Below are positions 36,605-46,300 of a stretch of 64,000 nt of DNA, piece after piece; positions within the stretch are counted from its first letter, which is position 1; every line of letters starts with the position of its first letter. A program made the position numbers and the translations under genes. The notes beneath the pieces were generated by a model. The model did no database searches and was not told the origin of the DNA. It saw nothing but the letters and a program-made list of their open reading frames with translations. This stretch comes from Streptomyces sp. NBC_00775 (GTDB lineage: Bacteria > Actinomycetota > Actinomycetes > Streptomycetales > Streptomycetaceae), in contig NZ_CP108938.1 of assembly GCF_036347135.1 (NCBI RefSeq), positions 930,001 to 994,000 of the forward strand. Reading direction: 5' to 3'.

Positions 36605-37365
36605 TGGCCCACCGGGCGCAGTCGCAGTCCCTGCATTCCGCCGTCGACGGCGAGTGCCGTGCCGGTGGTGGCGCCGGACAGCGGGCTCGCCAAGTAGGCG
36701 ACCGCGCCCGCGACTTCGGCTGCCGAGACCAGCCGGCCGGAGGGCTGACGGGCCTCCAGCGCGGCCCGTTCGGCGACCGGGTCGTCGGCGGCGTCGAGCA
36801 GACGGGCGATCCACGGGGTGTCCGCCGTTCCGGGGTTCACGCAGTTGACGCGGACGCCCTCGCGGAGGTGGTCGGCGGCCATGGCGAGGGTGAGGGAGAG
36901 GACGGCGCCCTTGGAGGCGGAGTACAGGGCGCGCTGGGGCAGGCCCGCGGTGGCGGCGATGGAGCAGGTGTTCACGATGGCCGCGTGCTCGGATTCCCGC
37001 AGATGGGGCAGGGCGGCCCGGGTCGTACGGACCATGCCGAGGACGTTGACGTCCAGGACCCGGTGCCACTGCTCGTCGTCGTTGTCCTCGACGGTTCCCT
37101 GGGCGCCGATGCCCGCGTTGTTGATCAGTACGTCGAGTCCGCCGAGGTCGGCGACCGCCGCGGCCACGGCCTCCCGTACGGACGCGTCGTCGGTGACGTC
37201 GGCGCGATAGCCGAGCAGTGGCTTCTCGACGGACGACGGGTCGAGGTCGAGAACGGCGACCTGGGCGCCGCGCGCGGCGAGCAGGTCGGCGGTGGCCCGG
37301 CCGAGGCCGGAGGCGCCGCCGGTCACCAGCGCCCGGAGGCCGGCGAAGTCCTGAGGGTCCGTCAT
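36601..37365 (-). CDS. SDR, probable 2-keto-3-deoxy-L-fuconate dehydrogenase
   Basis: A 254-residue classical short-chain dehydrogenase with [11 protein letters not shown] near residue 15, NNAG near 85, YSASKGAV (catalytic Tyr-Lys) near 155 and the C-terminal [13 protein letters not shown]. Placed between fuconate dehydratase and fucose dehydrogenase, it most likely oxidises 2-keto-3-deoxy-L-fuconate at C4 to the 2,4-diketo acid, as in the Xanthomonas-type pathway. The family alone would not give this specificity. ATG 37365 overlaps the dehydratase stop (ATGA). Confidence 0.8.
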   Translation of the reverse strand: MTDPQDFAGLRALVTGGASGLGRATADLLAARGAQVAVLDLDPSSVEKPLLGYRADVTDDASVREAVAAAVADLGGLDVLINNAGIGAQGTVEDNDDEQWHRVLDVNVLGMVRTTRAALPHLRESEHAAIVNTCSIAATAGLPQRALYSASKGAVLSLTLAMAADHLREGVRVNCVNPGTADTPWIARLLDAADDPVAERAALEARQPSGRLVSAAEVAGAVAYLASPLSGATTGTALAVDGGMQGLRLRPVGQ

Positions 37366-38717
37366 ACTGCTGCGCCCTTCTTGTCGTTGAGCTTCTGCTG
37401 TGCCAGGTCGGCGGCCCAGAAGGTGCCGCCGGGGTAGGTGAACTCCTCGATGGACCCGGGCCGCATGGTGGCCGAGAAGCCCGGCGCGGCGGGTGCCGTG
37501 TAGTGGCCCTCGCGGATCACGACCGGGTCGAGGAAGTGGTCGTGGAGATGGTCGACGTATTCGATGACCCGGTCCTCGGTGGTGCCGGAGAGTGCCACGA
37601 AGTCGAACATCGACAGGTGCTGGACGAGTTCGCACAGGCCGACACCGCCGGCGTGCGGGCAGACGGGCACCCCGAACTTGGCCGCGAGCAGCAGGATGGC
37701 GAGGTTCTCGTTGACGCCGCCGACGCGGGCGGCGTCGATCTGCAGGACGTCGATGGCGCCTGCCTGGAGGAGCTGCTTGAAGATGATGCGGTTCTGGACA
37801 TGCTCGCCGGTGGCGACCTTGACGGGGGCGACGGCCTTGCGGATGGCGGCATGGCCGAGGACGTCGTCGGGGCTGGTCGGCTCCTCGATCCAGTACGGCT
37901 GGAACTCGGCGAGCGCCTTGGTCCAGGTGATCGCCTCGTCGACGTTCCAGCGCTGGTTGGCGTCGATCGCGATGCGGATGTCCGGGCCGACCACCGAGCG
38001 GGCGACCCGGCAGCGGCGCACGTCGTCCGCGAGATCCGCGCCCACCTTCAGCTTGATCTGGGTGAACCCCTCGGTGACGGCCTCGGCGGCCAGTCGGGTC
38101 AGCTTCTCGTCGCTGTAGCCGAGCCAGCCGGGCGAGGTGGTGTAGGCGGGGAAACCCCGCTCGACGAGCCGGGCCCTGCGCTCCTCGGCGCCTTCCCGCC
38201 CGTGCCGCAGCAGCTCCAGCGCCTCCTCCGGCGTGAGCGCGTCCGTGATGTAGCGGAAGTCGACCTGGCGTACCAGCCATTCGGGCTCGGCGTCGGCGAG
38301 CAGCCGCCACAGCGGCTTGTTCGCGCGCTTGGCGGCCAGATCCCATACGGCGTTGACGACGGCGCCGATCGCCATGTGCATCACGCCCTTCTCGGGTCCG
38401 AGCCAGCGCAGCTGACTGTCGCCGATCAGGTCCCGGCCCAGGGAGCCCGGGTCGGCGCACAGCTCGTCGACGGACCGTCCGACCACATGCCCGCGCAGCG
38501 CGTCGATCGCGGCGACCTGGACATCATTGCCCCGCCCGATGGTGAAGGTGAAGCCGTGCCCCTCGGCGCCGTCGGCCGCGTCGCTGCGCAGCACGACGTA
38601 CGCCGCCGAGTAGTCGGGGTCCGGGTTCATCGCGTCGGAGCCGTCGAGCTCGCGCGAGGTGGGGAAACGGATGTCGTAGGTGTCGACCGCGGTGATGCGG
38701 GCGGGGGTCGGGGACAC
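37362..38717 (-). CDS. L-fuconate dehydratase (enolase superfamily)
   Basis: A 451-residue enzyme of the mandelate-racemase branch, close to characterised L-fuconate dehydratase in length and landmarks. It has [12 protein letters not shown] in the capping domain, the KxK pair in IKLKVG near residue 220, metal ligands in IAIDANQRW (about 249), [10 protein letters not shown] (about 276) and VATGEHVQN (about 303), and the general-base His in [12 protein letters not shown] near 352. It converts L-fuconate to 2-keto-3-deoxy-L-fuconate. GTG 38717 has AAAGG nine bases before it. It is 53 bases downstream of the ABC permease and overlaps the SDR. Confidence 0.88.
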   Translation of the reverse strand: MSPTPARITAVDTYDIRFPTSRELDGSDAMNPDPDYSAAYVVLRSDAADGAEGHGFTFTIGRGNDVQVAAIDALRGHVVGRSVDELCADPGSLGRDLIGDSQLRWLGPEKGVMHMAIGAVVNAVWDLAAKRANKPLWRLLADAEPEWLVRQVDFRYITDALTPEEALELLRHGREGAEERRARLVERGFPAYTTSPGWLGYSDEKLTRLAAEAVTEGFTQIKLKVGADLADDVRRCRVARSVVGPDIRIAIDANQRWNVDEAITWTKALAEFQPYWIEEPTSPDDVLGHAAIRKAVAPVKVATGEHVQNRIIFKQLLQAGAIDVLQIDAARVGGVNENLAILLLAAKFGVPVCPHAGGVGLCELVQHLSMFDFVALSGTTEDRVIEYVDHLHDHFLDPVVIREGHYTAPAAPGFSATMRPGSIEEFTYPGGTFWAADLAQQKLNDKKGAAV

Positions 38718-38770
38718 GGAAGGCCTTTCGATCGGTGGCAAGGGATCCTCGGACTCGGGGATCCGAGAAG

Positions 38771-39796
38771 TCAGTCCTGGGCGCGTCCTGTCGTCACGCG
38801 GGCGATCATCAGGGCGACCAGGATGATTCCGCCGTAGATGGCCTGGATCCAGAAGGACGGCACCTGGGCGAGGGTGAGCAGGTTCTGGACGACGCCCAGG
38901 AGGAGTACGCCGGTGAGAGCGCCGAACATGGTGCCCTTGCCGCCGTCGAGGCTGATGCCGCCGATGACCGCGGCCGCCATCACCGTGAAGATCATGTTGT
39001 TGCCCTGGTTGGCGCTGATCGCACCGACGTAGCCGGTCTGCATGATGCCGCCGACCGAGGCGAGGACGCCCGCGACGACGGACACCCCGAGCAGCACCCG
39101 GTCGACACGGATGCCTGCCGCGCGGGCCGCTTCCGCGTTGCCGCCGATCGCGTACAGGGCGCGGCCGATCCGGTGGTACTTGAGGATCAGCCCGGCGACA
39201 CCGAAGGCGACCGCGGCCAGCCACACCGACAGCGGGACGCGCAGGAAGGTGGAGGTGGCCAGCGAGAAGAACGCGTCGGGCATGCCGAACAGCGTCTTGC
39301 CCTTGGTGGCACCGACCAGCAGGCCGCGCAGGACGATCAGCATCGCGAGGGTGACGATGAAGGCGTTGAGCTTGAACTTCACGACGAGGATGCCGTTGAA
39401 GGCGCCGATGAGTCCGCCCACGACGAGGATCGCGAGGAGGGCGAGCGCCGCCGGCCATTGGGTGCCCCAGCCGGACTGCGCGGCCGGCAGCACCAGCAGG
39501 GCGCCGATGGCGGGTGCGATGCCGACCACCGACTCCAGCGACAGATCGATCTTGCCGGTGATCAGTACCAGCGACTCGGCGAGGACCACCATCGCGAGCG
39601 CTGCCGAGGCGCCCAGGATGGAGATCAGGTTCCGTTCGGTGAGGAACGAGTCGTTGACGATCGCGCCGAGCACCATGAGCACCAACAGGGCTGGTACGAG
39701 GGCGAGTTCGCGGGCGCGGCGGAGGAGTACGGCCTTGGCGGTGCGGGGGTCCGGAGTCCGCGGTGGGGTGAGCGGCGGGGCCTTGGTGTCAGCCAT
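38771..39796 (-). CDS. CUT2-type sugar ABC transporter permease (RbsC/RhaP-like)
   Basis: A 341-residue permease with eight to ten helices. The BPD_transp_2 features include [20 protein letters not shown] in the first half, [20 protein letters not shown] (the EAA-like loop contacting the ATPase) and [23 protein letters not shown]2 importers take up monosaccharides such as ribose, rhamnose or fucose. The start overlaps the ATPase gene by eight bases. With the fucose-degrading genes directly downstream, L-fucose or another 6-deoxy-hexose is the probable substrate. Confidence 0.88.
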   Translation of the reverse strand: MADTKAPPLTPPRTPDPRTAKAVLLRRARELALVPALLVLMVLGAIVNDSFLTERNLISILGASAALAMVVLAESLVLITGKIDLSLESVVGIAPAIGALLVLPAAQSGWGTQWPAALALLAILVVGGLIGAFNGILVVKFKLNAFIVTLAMLIVLRGLLVGATKGKTLFGMPDAFFSLATSTFLRVPLSVWLAAVAFGVAGLILKYHRIGRALYAIGGNAEAARAAGIRVDRVLLGVSVVAGVLASVGGIMQTGYVGAISANQGNNMIFTVMAAAVIGGISLDGGKGTMFGALTGVLLLGVVQNLLTLAQVPSFWIQAIYGGIILVALMIARVTTGRAQD

Positions 39797-41282
39797 GGTC
39801 CACTCCTTCGATGGAGGCGATCAGCTCGTGGTCGTGCCAGCCCGCCGGGTGCTCGGCGACGACACGGCCGTGGAAGAGGACGAGGACGCGGTCGCAGCGG
39901 CGCAGGTCGTCGAGTTCGTCGGAGACGACGAGCACGGCGGTGCCGTCCTCCCGGGCGCTGTCCATGCGGGAGAGCAGGGACTCCTTGGACTTCACGTCGA
40001 CGCCCGCGGTGGGGTTGATGAGGACGAGCAGGCGCGGGTCCGAGGCGAGGGCGCGGGCCATGACGACTTTCTGCGCGTTGCCGCCAGAGAGGTCGGAGAC
40101 GGGCTGCTCGGGTCCCTCGGTGTGGATGTCGAGGCGTTCGATCAGCTCGGTGGCGAAGCCGCGTCTGCGGTCGGTGCCGATGAAGCCGTAGCGGCCGAGG
40201 CGGCCCAGGACGCTCATGGTGGCGTTGTCGCCGATGCTCATCCCGGAGACGAGACCCTGGTCGTGCCGGTCGCGCGGAACGCAGCCGACGCCCGCCTTGA
40301 GCGCGGCACGCACATCGCCGAACGGCAGCCGCTCGCCGTCGAGTCGAGCGGTTCCACCGGTCGGGGTGTGCAGTCCGGCGAACGACTCGGCCAGCTCGAT
40401 CTTGCCGCTGCCGCTGGACCCGGCGAGGCCGAGGACCTCACCGCGGCGGACGGTGAGGTCGATGCCGTCGTACGCGTGCGAGGTCAGCCCCTGGACGTCG
40501 AGCATCACCCGGGCTCCGGCGGCCACGGACCGGCGCGTGTCCCCGTGTTCGGTGATCGACTCCCCCGCCATGGCCTCCACCAGCGCCGGGCGCGGGAGTT
40601 CGGCGACCGGCGCGGTGGTGATCCAGCGGGCGTCGCGGAGCACGGTGACGGTCTGGCACACCTCGTACACCTCCTGGAGGTGGTGCGAGATGAACAGGAA
40701 GGTGACGCCGGACTCCTGGAGTGCCCGCATGCGGGTGAAGAGCCGCTCGATCTCCCGGTTGTCGAGCTGCGCGGTCGGTTCGTCGAGGACGATGAACCGG
40801 GCGCCGAAGCTCAACGCCCGAGCGATCTCGACCATTTGGCGGTCCTCGACCTTGAGGTCGGCGGTCCGCGCCTCCGGGTCGACCCGCACGTCCCAGGTCT
40901 GAAGGACCTCCGCCGCCTCGGCCCGCAGCCGGCGCCAGCTGATGAAGCCGCCCCGGCCGACCGGCTGCCGGTTGATGAAGAGGTTTTCGGCGACCGTCAA
41001 CTCCGGTACGACGGTGGGCTTTTGGTACACGCAGGCGACCTTGCGGCGCCAGGCGTCGCGGTCGGCGAGCGGGGGTGCGGGCTCGCCGTCGAAGCGGACC
41101 GTGCCCTCGTCGGGGGCCTGGAGGCCGGTCAGAATGGTGACGAGGGTGGACTTGCCCGCGCCGTTGCGCCCGACGAGGGCGTGCGACTCGCCCGGCAGGA
41201 CGGTGAGTCGGCCGTCTTGGAGTGCGACGGTGGGGCCGTACCGCTTGGCCACGCCCCGCGCCTCCACCAGTGGGGTGCTCAT
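39789..41282 (-). CDS. CUT2-type sugar ABC transporter ATPase (two ABC domains)
   Basis: A 497-residue fused ATPase of the RbsA/RhaT kind. The first domain has Walker A GRNGAGKST near residue 37 and Walker B FIVLDEPTAQLD. The second has Walker A GSSGSGK, signature LSGGNAQK and, in place of Walker B, LLVLINPTAGVDVKSK, where the usual Asp-Glu is Ile-Asn. The second site is thus probably hydrolysis-deficient, which is seen in some rhamnose-type importers. ATG 41282 overlaps the binding-protein stop by four bases (ATGA). It energises import with the permease and lipoprotein on either side. Confidence 0.88.
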   Translation of the reverse strand: MSTPLVEARGVAKRYGPTVALQDGRLTVLPGESHALVGRNGAGKSTLVTILTGLQAPDEGTVRFDGEPAPPLADRDAWRRKVACVYQKPTVVPELTVAENLFINRQPVGRGGFISWRRLRAEAAEVLQTWDVRVDPEARTADLKVEDRQMVEIARALSFGARFIVLDEPTAQLDNREIERLFTRMRALQESGVTFLFISHHLQEVYEVCQTVTVLRDARWITTAPVAELPRPALVEAMAGESITEHGDTRRSVAAGARVMLDVQGLTSHAYDGIDLTVRRGEVLGLAGSSGSGKIELAESFAGLHTPTGGTARLDGERLPFGDVRAALKAGVGCVPRDRHDQGLVSGMSIGDNATMSVLGRLGRYGFIGTDRRRGFATELIERLDIHTEGPEQPVSDLSGGNAQKVVMARALASDPRLLVLINPTAGVDVKSKESLLSRMDSAREDGTAVLVVSDELDDLRRCDRVLVLFHGRVVAEHPAGWHDHELIASIEGVDHG

Positions 41283-42343
41283 GTGACCGTGTTGCCCCAG
41301 AGCTTGGGGTCGTCGACGTTGTCCTTGGTCACCAGCGGCGCGGGCAGCTGGTCCTCCAGGATGCCGCTGGGCAGCTTGACGATCTCGGAGTCGTGGTCGG
41401 TCGGGCCGGTCTTGAACGTCTTTCCCTGCATCGCGGCCTTGATGTAGTACATGCCGTACTTGGCGTACGCGTCGGCGGGCTGCGAGACGGTGGCGTCGAT
41501 CTCGCCCTTGCGGATGGCGTCGAACTCCTGCGGGATGCCGTCGTTCGAGACGATCGCGATGTGGCCCGCCTGGCCCGTCTTCTTCAGCATGCCCTTGGAC
41601 TTGAGGGTCTGGAGGGTGGGAGCGAGGTAGACGCCGCCCGCCTGCATGTAGATGCCCTTGATGTCGGGGTTGGCGTTCAGCAGGGTGTCCAGCTTGGAGG
41701 CCGCGGTGTCGGACTCCCACTTGGCGGGGATCTCCAGGACCTTCAGCTTCGGGTAGTTCTTCCGCACGCAGGTGCGGAACGCCTCGGAACGCTCACGGCC
41801 GTTGACGGACGCCAGATCGCCCATGATCTGCACGACCTTGCCGGAGCTGATCTGCTTGCCGAGGTACTGACAGGCCTTCTCGCCGTACGCGACGTTGTTG
41901 GCGCGTACGACCATGGCGACCTTGCCCTTCTCGGGCGCGACGTCGACGGCGACCACGGGGACGCCCTTGCGCTCGGCCTGGTCGAGGCCGGCGGCGATGG
42001 CGGCGCTGTCCAGGGGAGCCACGACCAGGCCCTTCACACCCTGGTTGAGCTGGTTGTTGATGTCGGTGATCTGCTGCGACGGATCACTGTTGGAGTTGAC
42101 GGTCTTGAGCGCGTCCACGCCCTCGGACGTCGCCATCTTCGGGACGTAGTCGTTGTACGACTGCCAGAACGGTGAGGTCAGCAGGGGCAGGATCACCCCG
42201 ACCTTGCCGGTGCCGCCTCCACCGCCGCCCGAGGCCCCGGTGTCCTTGGTGCTGCCGCACGCCGTGAGCGCGAGGGTCGCGCAGGCGGCCACAGCCACCG
42301 CACTGAGGGAGATCCGCCTGTTTCGCAGTTTTCTGCCGGCCAT
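41279..42343 (-). CDS. Sugar ABC transporter substrate-binding lipoprotein (CUT2 type)
   Basis: A 354-residue lipoprotein with lipobox LTACG (Cys30) and a Gly-rich linker. It has the Peripla_BP_4 fold: KVGVILPLLTSPFWQSYND, then DINNQLNQGVKGLVVAPLD, then AIVSNDGIPQEFDAIRKGE. The RbsB-like pattern indicates a monosaccharide ligand. It is the first gene of an operon that continues through ATPase, permease and five fucose enzymes, and it is divergent from a GntR regulator across 165 bp containing an inverted-repeat operator. Confidence 0.88.
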   Translation of the reverse strand: MAGRKLRNRRISLSAVAVAACATLALTACGSTKDTGASGGGGGGTGKVGVILPLLTSPFWQSYNDYVPKMATSEGVDALKTVNSNSDPSQQITDINNQLNQGVKGLVVAPLDSAAIAAGLDQAERKGVPVVAVDVAPEKGKVAMVVRANNVAYGEKACQYLGKQISSGKVVQIMGDLASVNGRERSEAFRTCVRKNYPKLKVLEIPAKWESDTAASKLDTLLNANPDIKGIYMQAGGVYLAPTLQTLKSKGMLKKTGQAGHIAIVSNDGIPQEFDAIRKGEIDATVSQPADAYAKYGMYYIKAAMQGKTFKTGPTDHDSEIVKLPSGILEDQLPAPLVTKDNVDDPKLWGNTVT

Positions 42344-42385
42344 CTAACAGCTCCTCGTTGAGCGAGATCGAGCAGGTGACCGCAT

Positions 42386-42400
42386 ATTTATCAGACCACT
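42386..42400. promoter_or_regulatory. Degenerate GntR half-site
   Basis: ATCAGACCACT at 42390-42400 contains the right arm GACCACT of the perfect operator at 42450-42464, with four of seven matches in the left arm. A second weak copy is at 42467-42481. Multiple spaced sites suggest cooperative binding. Confidence 0.35.
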
Positions 42401-42449
42401 TCGCTGCCGCAACACCCTCCGGAGCCAAATTTCCCCGCTTTCAAGCGAT

Positions 42450-42464
42450 AGTGGTCCGACCACT
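42450..42464. promoter_or_regulatory. Predicted operator of the GntR regulator
   Basis: AGTGGTCCGACCACT is a perfect 15-bp palindrome with a single central base, 45 bp upstream of the GntR start and about 107 bp upstream of the ABC-fucose operon. The TGGTC-N-GACCA core is the form bound by FadR-subfamily GntR proteins. Confidence 0.7.
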
Positions 42465-42508
42465 CCGGTGGTTAGACTGCGGCGCACCCGGCGACAGGAG
42501 GAAACGGC

Positions 42509-43210
42509 GTGGACGAGTCCGCCCCGCAGAAGGGCACCGTGACACAGCGCGCCATCGAGCAGATCACGGCGATGATCGGCGAGGGCCGTCTCGAGCCGGG
42601 CCAGCGGCTGCCGACCGAGCGTGATCTCGCCGCCCAGCTGGGCATCTCCCGCAGCTCGATGCGCGAGGCGATCCGCGCGCTCACGGTCATGGGCGTCCTG
42701 GAGGCACGGCACGGATCGGGCATCTACGTCACGCAGTTGGAGGCCGGGGACCTCCTGGAGACCTTCGGTGTGGTGGCCGATCTGTCCCGGGGCCCGCGCC
42801 TGGTCGAACTGCTGGAGATCCGCCGGATCCTGGAGTCGACGGCGACCGCGCTCGCCGCCGCCCGCATCTCGGCGGACGAGCTCGCCGAGGTCGAGAAACA
42901 CCTCGCGGCGATGAACGCGACGGACGATCCGGAGGAGATCCTCGCCCACGACCTGGCCTTCCACCGCGCCATCGGGGCGGCGGCGGGCAACGAGACGATG
43001 GCGGCCATCCTGGAGGGCCTCTCCTCACGCACCTTCCGCGCCCGCGTCTGGCGCGGTTACCAGGAGGAGGGCGCCTTCGAGCGCACCCGGCGCGAGCACG
43101 CGGCGATCCACCGCGCGCTGGTGGCGCGCGATCCGGAGGCGGCACGGGCGGCGGCGGCCGCGCACGTGGGCGAGGTGGAGGAGTGGCTGCGGACCCAGCT
43201 CAAGCCGTAG
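42509..43210 (+). CDS. GntR-family (FadR/FCD) transcriptional regulator
   Basis: A 233-residue regulator. The winged helix-turn-helix is in residues 10-75 (GQRLPTERDLAAQLGISRSS, then MREAIRALTVMGVLE), and the FCD ligand domain in 95-225 has the metal-binding Asp/His set (HDLAFHRAIG, HAAIHRALVARD). GTG 42509 has AGGAGG eight bases upstream. Divergent from the CUT2 importer-fucose operon, it is the obvious repressor, with a fucose-pathway intermediate as inducer, which is inference. Its stop codon lies within the loop of a terminator hairpin. Confidence 0.87.
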   Translation: MDESAPQKGTVTQRAIEQITAMIGEGRLEPGQRLPTERDLAAQLGISRSSMREAIRALTVMGVLEARHGSGIYVTQLEAGDLLETFGVVADLSRGPRLVELLEIRRILESTATALAAARISADELAEVEKHLAAMNATDDPEEILAHDLAFHRAIGAAAGNETMAAILEGLSSRTFRARVWRGYQEEGAFERTRREHAAIHRALVARDPEAARAAAAAHVGEVEEWLRTQLKP

Positions 43211-43224
43211 TGGCTTGAGCTGGG
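43194..43224. terminator. Terminator hairpin spanning the gntR stop codon
   Basis: CCCAGCTCAAGCC (43194-43206) and GGCTTGAGCTGGG (43212-43224) pair perfectly, and the five-base loop GTAGT contains the TAG stop of the GntR gene. The left arm is coding sequence. Confidence 0.7.
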
Positions 43225-43331
43225 ACCTGCTTCGTACGGGGGCGGCGCGGCCTCGATCAGGCGACCTCTGCGCCCGGTGGCGGAGCGGCCTCGATCCGGC
43301 ATCCGCTTCCCCTCGTGGCGAAGCGCCCCGG

Positions 43332-46300
43332 TCAGGCGCGCTTCAGCCTGAGTGTCACCAGCTCGAACGGGCGCAGCCGCAGCGTGATCCGGTCGCCTTC
43401 CCGCCCCGGTGCCGCCGCGTCCGCGAGCGGCCGCTCCAGCAGGTCGGTGACCGCGACGGCCGCGACCTCGAAGCCCGCCGTGAGCGAGACGCGCGTACGG
43501 CCGCCGCGGGACTCGTGGAAGCGGACGACCACGTCGCCACTGCCGTCGTCGGCCAGCTTGACCGCCGTCACGACGACCGCGTCCTGGTCGACGGTCACCA
43601 GCGGGGCGACCTCCTGGGAACCGGTCAGCCGCCGCTCCGGCACATTGATCCGCCACCCTTCGCGCACCGCGTCGCCGATCGCCGCACCCGGCACCAGCGC
43701 GTGCCGGAAGCGATGGACGCCCTGATCGGTCTCGGGGTCGGGGAAGCGCGGGGCGCGCAGCAGCGAGACGCGCACGGTGGTGGTCGTACCGGAGTCGGTG
43801 TCGCGGACGGTCCGGGTGACGTCATGGCCGTACGTCGAGTCGTTCACCAGGGCGACGCCCCAGCCGGGCTCCTCGATGTGCACGAACCGGTGGTTGCACG
43901 CCTCGAACTTGGCGGCCTCCCATGACGTGTTGGTGTGCGTGGGCCGGTAGAAGTGCCCGAACTGGGTCTCGGACGCGTACCGTTCGGCGTGCACGTCGAG
44001 CGGGAAGGCGAGCTTCAGGAACTTCTCGGTCTCGTGCCAGTCGACCTCGGTGTAGATGCCGAGCCGCGGCTCCCCCGGAGCGAGCGACAGCACCTGGGTG
44101 ACCCGCGACACGCCGAAGGACCGTACGATCCGCACCGACACGCCGTCCTCACCAGGCACGACCTCGTCCGCGTCGACCAGGTCGGTGACCGTGTTGCGGT
44201 AGAACTCGTCGACGTCCCAGGCGTCCCACATGTTCGGGAAGTCGGGGTGGAGCTGGAGGAGGTTCGCCGCCTGCCCGGGCGCGATCGTCTCGCGGTCGGC
44301 GAGGAGGTCGTACGCGGAGACGACGAGCCCCCGTGCGTCGATCTCGACGTGCAGCAGGCCGTTGTCGAGGACGTAGCCGCCGTTCACGCGCGGCGCGAGC
44401 GCGGCCTCACCCTCGACGAGGGCCGCACCGGCTCCGCCCGCCGCAACCCCGTCCCTGCTGTGCGGCGCCGAGTTGAAGACCAGGGCCGCCGAGCCCTCCC
44501 CGGCCAGGGCGCGCTGGGCCGTGCCGATGATGCCGTCCAGCTCCTCGGCGACCTTCTCGTACGTCTTGCGCGCCTCCCGGTGCACCCAGGCGATGGACGA
44601 CCCGGGCAGGATGTCGTGGAACTGGTGGAGCAGCACCGTCTTCCAGATACGGTCCAACTCCTCGTACGGATACGGGAACCCGGTCCGTACGGCCGCGGTC
44701 GCCGCCCACAGCTCGGCTTCGCGCAGGAGGTGTTCGCTGCGGCGGTTGCCCTGCTTGGTCCTCGCCTGACTGGTGAGCGTGGCGCGGTGGAGCTCCAGGT
44801 ACAACTCGCCGGTCCACACGGGTGCGTTGGGGTATTCGGCCGCCGCCTTCTCGAAGAACTCGGCGGGGGTCTCCCACACCACGGTCGCGGAGCCTTCGAG
44901 GTCGCGGAGCCTGGCCGCCTTGGCGACCATCTCGCGCGTGGTGCCACCGCCTCCGTCGCCCCAGCCGGTGGGGGCGAGGGAGTGCCGGGCGACGCCCTTG
45001 TCCTTGAAGTTTCGGGCCGCGTGGGCGATTTCGCTGCCCTTCATGGAACAGTTGTAGGTGTCGACGGGCGGGAAATGAGTGAAGATCCGGGTGCCGTCGA
45101 TGCCCTCCCACTGGAAGGTGTGGTGCGGGAACTTGTTGGTCTGCGACCACGAGATCTTCTGCGTCAGCAGCCACTTGGAGCCGGCCGCCTTGATGATCTG
45201 CGGCAGCCCCGCGGCGAAACCGAAGGTGTCGGGCAGCCAGGCCTCGTCGTTCTCGACGCCGAACTCGTCGAGGAAGAACCGCTTGCCGTGCACGAACTGA
45301 CGGGCCATCGCCTCCGAGCCCGGCATGTTGGTGTCCGACTCGACCCACATACCGCCGGCGGGCACGAACCGCCCGTCGGTCACCGCCTTCTTCACCCGGG
45401 CCCACACCTCGGGGCGGTGCTCCTTCACCCAGGCCCACTGCTGGGCCTGGGACATGGCGAAGACGAACTCGGGCTCGTCCTCCAGGAGCGCGGTCATGTT
45501 GGAGGTCGTGCGGGCCACCTTGCGGACGGTCTCGCGCAGTGGCCACAGCCACGCGGAGTCGATGTGCGCGTGTCCGACGGCGCTGATGCGGTGGGCGGAG
45601 GGGACGGCGGGCACGGCCAGGACCTCCGCCAGCCGGGCGCGGGCCGCGGCCGCCGTACCGCCCACGTCCTGGAGGTCCACGGCGTCCAGTGCCCGCTCGA
45701 CGGCGCGCAGGATGTCCCAGCGCCGCGCGGACTCCACCGGCAGCTCGGCCATCAGCTCGCCGAGTACCTCCAGGTCGATGACCAGCTGCCAGACGGCCTC
45801 GTCGAGGACGGCGAGGTCCATGCGCTCCAGCTTGTACTGCGGCTCGCTTCCCGCGGTCTCCTTGTCGCCCAACCGCGTGGGCAGGAAGGGGTGGTAGTCG
45901 AGGATGACCGGGTTGGAGGCGGCCTCGATGTGCAGCCTCACCTCCTCGCCGCCCTCGACCGGGGCGCCGATCCGCACCCACTGGTTGCGCGGGTTGAGGC
46001 CCTTCACCGGAGTGCCGTCGGGCCGGTAGACGAGCCCCTCGCACTGGAATCCCGGCATGTTCTCGTCGAAGCCGAGGTCCAGCAGCGCCTCGACGGTCCG
46101 GCCGGCCCACGCCTCGGGCACGGTCCCGGTGACACGGAACCAGCTGGTGCCCCACGGAGCACCCCAGCGCGCGCCCACCTCGATCGGTTCCGGCGCGGCG
46201 GCCAGCCCTTCGGCGACCGGCACCGGCTCGCCGGGCGCGTGCCACACCGCCACCTCCAGCGGTACGGACTCGGGGTACACGGCGGGGCGGATGCGCTCGT

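Noticed and set aside
34456..43210. L-rhamnose rather than L-fucose pathway
   Set aside because: Considered because mutarotase and importer resemble rhamnose types; the dehydratase motifs, the aldo/keto reductase branch and the neighbouring fucosidase favour fucose. Not fully excluded.
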